A DNA stretch of 31,932 nt from JALZDI01 sp965653225. GTDB taxonomy: Bacteria; Actinomycetota; Actinomycetes; Propionibacteriales; Nocardioidaceae. A program made the position numbers and the translations under genes. Each line of letters begins with the position of its first letter. The stretch's first letter is position 1. Shown here in pieces: positions 29,450 to 31,932 of the stretch. The notes beneath the pieces are model-generated. The model was not told the origin of the DNA. It saw nothing but the letters and a program-made list of their open reading frames with translations, and did no database searches. The stretch lies in contig CBFGZI010000034.1 of the NCBI GenBank assembly GCA_965653225.1, forward strand, positions 1 through 31,932. Reading direction: 5' to 3'.

Positions 29450-29757
29450 CCCAAGGCTTCCACGTGGCCCGGTTCAAGACCCCCGCCGGCCTCTCGCTCG
29501 GCACCCTCGCGTTCGTGGCCTGCCTGGGCCTGTCCGCCATCGGCGTCGTGCTCGCGGCGGTCGGCTCGTTCCGCCAGGGTGCTGGCTACGTCGGCGCCTC
29601 GCTGCTGCTGGCGTGCCTGGCGCGGTTCGTCATCCCCGACCGGATGGCCGGGCTGCTGCGGGTGCGCCGCAAGGCGATCGACGTCGTCCTGCTCGGTGGC
29701 TTCGGCCTCGGGATCGTCGTGCTCACCCTGCTCGTACGCGACGTCGCCGGCGGCTGA
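29446..29757 (+). CDS. DUF3017-family small membrane protein
   Basis: A 103-residue protein with three hydrophobic helices (about 14-36, 45-62 and 77-97) separated by short Arg-rich loops (PDRMAGLLRVRRKAID). It matches DUF3017, a small family regularly found right after folD in actinobacteria; its function is unknown. Start and folD stop overlap by four bases, so it is translationally coupled. It converges on mdh across a 30-bp gap that contains only a four-base-pair GACG/CGTC hairpin. Confidence 0.85.
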   Translation: MTQGFHVARFKTPAGLSLGTLAFVACLGLSAIGVVLAAVGSFRQGAGYVGASLLLACLARFVIPDRMAGLLRVRRKAIDVVLLGGFGLGIVVLTLLVRDVAGG

Positions 29758-29787
29758 CCGGGCGACGCCGCGTCCGACCGAACGAGC

Positions 29788-30780
29788 TCAGTCGACCAGG
29801 CCGAGACCGCGTACGGCCTCGCGCTCCTCGCCGAGCTCGGCGGCGCTGGCGTCGATCAGCCGCCGGGAGAAGTCGTTGATCTCCAGCCCCTGCACGATCT
29901 CGATCTCGCCGTTCCTGGTCGTCACGGGGAACGACGACACCAGGCCCTCGGGAACGTCGTAGGACCCGTCGGACGGCACCGCCATCGAGATCCAGTCGCC
30001 CTCCCTGGAGCCGGCCAGCCAGTCGCGCGCGTGGTCGATGGTGGCCGACGCCGCCGACGCGGCCGAGGACGCTCCGCGCGCCTCGATGATCGCCGCGCCG
30101 CGCTTCTGCACCGTCGGGATGAACTCCTTCTCCAGCCACGCCTGGTCGTTGACCAGCTCGGCGGCGTTCTTGCCGCCCACCTCGGCGTGGAAGATGTCGG
30201 GGTACTGGGTGGCCGAGTGGTTGCCCCAGATGGTCATGTGCCGGATCTCCGAGACCGGCGACCCGGTCTTGCCCGACAGCTGCGCCAGCGCGCGGTTGTG
30301 GTCCAGCCGGGTGAGCGCGGTGAAGCGCTCCCGCGGGATGTCGGGCGCGTTGTTCATCGCGATCAGGGCGTTGGTGTTGGCCGGGTTGCCGGTCACGGTG
30401 ACGCGGATGTCGTCGGCCGCGTGGTCGTTGAGCGCCTTGCCCTGCGGCTTGAAGATGCCGCCGTTGGCCTCGAGCAGGTCGCCGCGCTCCATGCCCTTCG
30501 TTCGCGGCCTCGCGCCGACGAGCAGTGCCACGTTGGCCCCTTCGAAGACCACGTTGGGGTCATCGCCCGTCTCCACGCCGGCCAGGGTCGGGAACGCGCA
30601 GTCGTCGAGCTCCATCACCACGCCCTCGAGCGCCTTCAGCGCCGGCGTGATCTCGAGCAGGCGCAGCTCCACGGGCGTGTCGGGGCCGAGCAGCGCACCG
30701 CTGGCGATACGGAAGAGAAGGCTGTAGCCGATCTGTCCGGCCGCACCGGTGACGGCCACCTTGACGGGACTCTTGCTCAC
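29788..30780 (-). CDS. mdh: Malate dehydrogenase
   Basis: A 330-residue cytosolic-type malate dehydrogenase, catalysing malate plus NAD to oxaloacetate in the TCA cycle. Landmarks: NAD-binding TGAAGQIGYS (11-20), Glu43 at the end of beta-2 (LLEITPAL), which favours NAD over NADP, substrate-binding arginines in GARPRTKGMERGD (Arg93 and Arg99 region), VTGNPANTNALI, catalytic Asp160 with Arg163 (TRLDHNRA) and His188 (IWGNHSATQYPD). GTG 30780 is set by AGGAG 6 nt upstream. It is divergent from icd, another TCA gene, and shares a 154-bp promoter region with it. Confidence 0.97.
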   Translation of the reverse strand: MSKSPVKVAVTGAAGQIGYSLLFRIASGALLGPDTPVELRLLEITPALKALEGVVMELDDCAFPTLAGVETGDDPNVVFEGANVALLVGARPRTKGMERGDLLEANGGIFKPQGKALNDHAADDIRVTVTGNPANTNALIAMNNAPDIPRERFTALTRLDHNRALAQLSGKTGSPVSEIRHMTIWGNHSATQYPDIFHAEVGGKNAAELVNDQAWLEKEFIPTVQKRGAAIIEARGASSAASAASATIDHARDWLAGSREGDWISMAVPSDGSYDVPEGLVSSFPVTTRNGEIEIVQGLEINDFSRRLIDASAAELGEEREAVRGLGLVD

Positions 30781-30820
30781 GACGTGCTCCTGGGGTTCTC
30801 GTCCGGACGCGATCTTTGGG

Positions 30821-30829
30821 ACGCTAGCA
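30821..30829 (-). promoter_or_regulatory. Candidate extended -10 promoter for mdh
   Basis: Read leftward, TGCTAGCGT (30829-30821) is an extended -10 element (TGn then TAGCGT). It would start transcription near 30814, leaving a leader of about 33 nt with AGGAG before the GTG. Confidence 0.45.
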
Positions 30830-30878
30830 AGCCTGGGCGTGGGTACGGACCGCGGGTGCGGGCCCGACCCGCGGAAGG

Positions 30879-30893
30879 TATCTTGACGTCAAG
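30879..30893 (+). promoter_or_regulatory. Candidate icd promoter with overlapping 12-bp palindrome
   Basis: TATCTT (30879-30884) fits a -10 box. CTTGACGTCAAG (30882-30893) is a perfect 12-bp palindrome that overlaps it and the predicted start point near 30891. It looks like an operator for a dimeric repressor. The 5' leader of about 44 nt carries GGGAGAGGGA before ATG 30935. Confidence 0.5.
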
Positions 30894-30934
30894 CGAAATT
30901 CGACCGAGGCGAAACCAGGCGGGAGAGGGACTCC

Positions 30935-31932
30935 ATGGCCAAGATCAAGGTGCAGAACCCCGTCGTCGAGCTCGACGGCGACGAGATGACGCGGATCATC
31001 TGGCAGTTCATCAAGGAACGACTGATCCACCCCTATCTCGACATCGACCTCAAGTACTTCGACCTGGGCATCGAGAGCCGCGACTCCACCGACGACCAGA
31101 TCACCGTCGACGCCGCCAACGCGATCAAGGAGTACGGCGTCGGCGTCAAGTGCGCCACGATCACCCCCGACGAGGCCCGGGTGGAGGAGTTCGGCCTGAA
31201 GCGGATGTACCGCTCGCCCAACGGCACCATCCGCAACATCCTCGGCGGCGTGATCTTCCGCGAGCCGATCGTGATCTCCAACATCCCCCGGCTCGTACCC
31301 GGCTGGACCAAGCCGATCATCATCGGCCGTCACGCACACGGCGACCAGTACAAGGCCACCGACTTCGTCGTTCCCGGGCCCGGCAAGGTCACCATCACCT
31401 ACACCCCGAACGACGGCGGCGACCCGATGGAGTTCGACGTCGCCGACTTCTCCGGCGGTGGCGTCGCGGTCGGGATGTACAACTACGACGACTCCATCCG
31501 CGACTTCGCCCGTGCGTCCTTCCGCTACGGCCTCGAGCGCAACTACCCCGTCTACATGTCGACGAAGAACACGATCCTCAAGGCCTACGACGGTCGCTTC
31601 AAGGACCTGTTCCAGGAGGTCTTCGAGAGCGAGTTCAAGGACGAGTTCGAGAAGGCGGGCCTCACCTACGAGCACCGTCTGATCGACGACATGGTCGCCG
31701 CCGCGCTGAAGTGGGAGGGCGGCTACGTCTGGGCGTGCAAGAACTACGACGGCGACGTGCAGTCCGACACCGTCGCGCAGGGGTTCGGCTCGCTGGGCCT
31801 GATGACCTCGGTGCTGATGACCCCCGACGGCACCGTCGAGGCGGAGGCGGCGCATGGCACGGTGACCCGGCACTTCCGCCAGCACCAGCAGGGCAAGCCG
31901 ACCTCGACCAACCCGATCGCGTCGATCTTCGC
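30935..31932 (+). CDS. icd: NADP-dependent isocitrate dehydrogenase, eukaryotic-like homodimeric type (3' end outside window)
   Basis: The first 332 codons of an enzyme of about 400; no stop occurs before the window end. It oxidises isocitrate to 2-oxoglutarate with NADP in the TCA cycle. The start MAKIKVQNPVVELDGDEMTR, the substrate loop YRSPNGTIRNILGG, GRHAHGDQYKATDFV, MSTKNTILKAYDG, LIDDMVA with a metal-binding Asp, and NADP-binding AAHGTVTRHFRQHQQGK identify the type II (human IDH1-like) form, not the E. coli type I or the monomeric form. ATG 30935 has GGGAGAGGGA close upstream. It is divergent from mdh. Confidence 0.96.
   Translation, partial: MAKIKVQNPVVELDGDEMTRIIWQFIKERLIHPYLDIDLKYFDLGIESRDSTDDQITVDAANAIKEYGVGVKCATITPDEARVEEFGLKRMYRSPNGTIRNILGGVIFREPIVISNIPRLVPGWTKPIIIGRHAHGDQYKATDFVVPGPGKVTITYTPNDGGDPMEFDVADFSGGGVAVGMYNYDDSIRDFARASFRYGLERNYPVYMSTKNTILKAYDGRFKDLFQEVFESEFKDEFEKAGLTYEHRLIDDMVAAALKWEGGYVWACKNYDGDVQSDTVAQGFGSLGLMTSVLMTPDGTVEAEAAHGTVTRHFRQHQQGKPTSTNPIASIF

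Noticed and set aside
30824..31885. Long leftward open frame opposite the icd gene
   Set aside because: The rightward strand encodes a clear NADP isocitrate dehydrogenase with all motifs. The leftward frame is its antisense shadow, common in GC-rich DNA, and matches no protein family.

Overview
The window looks like core chromosome of a very GC-rich actinobacterium. Third codon positions are almost all G or C, GTG starts are common, stop/start overlaps of the ATGA/GTGA type are frequent, and the gene set (DUF6350-purN-purH, folD-DUF3017, sucCD, PspC histidine kinases, eukaryotic-type NADP isocitrate dehydrogenase) is typically actinobacterial. I would guess the order Micrococcales, but the sequence alone does not prove it. 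I see no tRNA, rRNA, insertion sequence, phage gene or CRISPR array. The longest gene-free stretch is under 300 bases.

Layout. 1-2.3 kb: 3' end of an MMPL/RND-type membrane transporter, then a DoxX-like membrane protein. 2.36-5.85 kb: a leftward, translationally coupled pair of ABC exporter half-transporters whose nucleotide-site motifs have decayed in complementary ways. 6.06-7.14 kb: a glycerophosphodiester phosphodiesterase. 7.2-11.6 kb: an envelope-stress module of three leftward overlapping genes (two PspC proteins and a small membrane protein) divergent from a PspC-histidine kinase and its NarL-type regulator. 11.6-18.1 kb: a small membrane protein, a PIG-L deacetylase, a UvrD/PcrA helicase, an M23 peptidase with a long basic cytoplasmic tail, a stand-alone B12-binding mutase domain and an alpha/beta hydrolase. 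18.2-20.3 kb: succinyl-CoA synthetase (sucCD). 20.4-23.6 kb: kynureninase, and a one-polypeptide fusion of an ECF-like sigma factor, a transmembrane helix and a duplicated extracytoplasmic domain. 23.8-27.2 kb: DUF6350, purN and purH. 27.3-28.4 kb: an AbiEi/DUF559-like endonuclease-fold gene bracketed by two copies of a ~94-bp palindromic element. 28.6-31.9 kb: folD, DUF3017, mdh, and the 5' part of icd, cut by the window end.

How the genes fit together. sucCD, mdh and icd are TCA-cycle genes. purN, purH and folD link purine synthesis to one-carbon folate chemistry: FolD makes the 10-formyl-THF that PurN and PurH consume. The B12-domain protein probably feeds succinyl-CoA metabolism next to sucCD. 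The PspC/kinase module, the M23 peptidase and the MMPL/DoxX/ABC genes concern the cell envelope.

Most unusual items: (i) the membrane-tethered sigma factor-sensor fusion at 21695-23599; (ii) the paired palindromic elements around the endonuclease-like gene at 27259-28554; (iii) the complementary motif decay in the ABC pair; (iv) several probable leaderless promoters, including a tight divergent pair at 12818-12853. All functional statements rest on reading the sequence and remembered family features; nothing was searched or computed.
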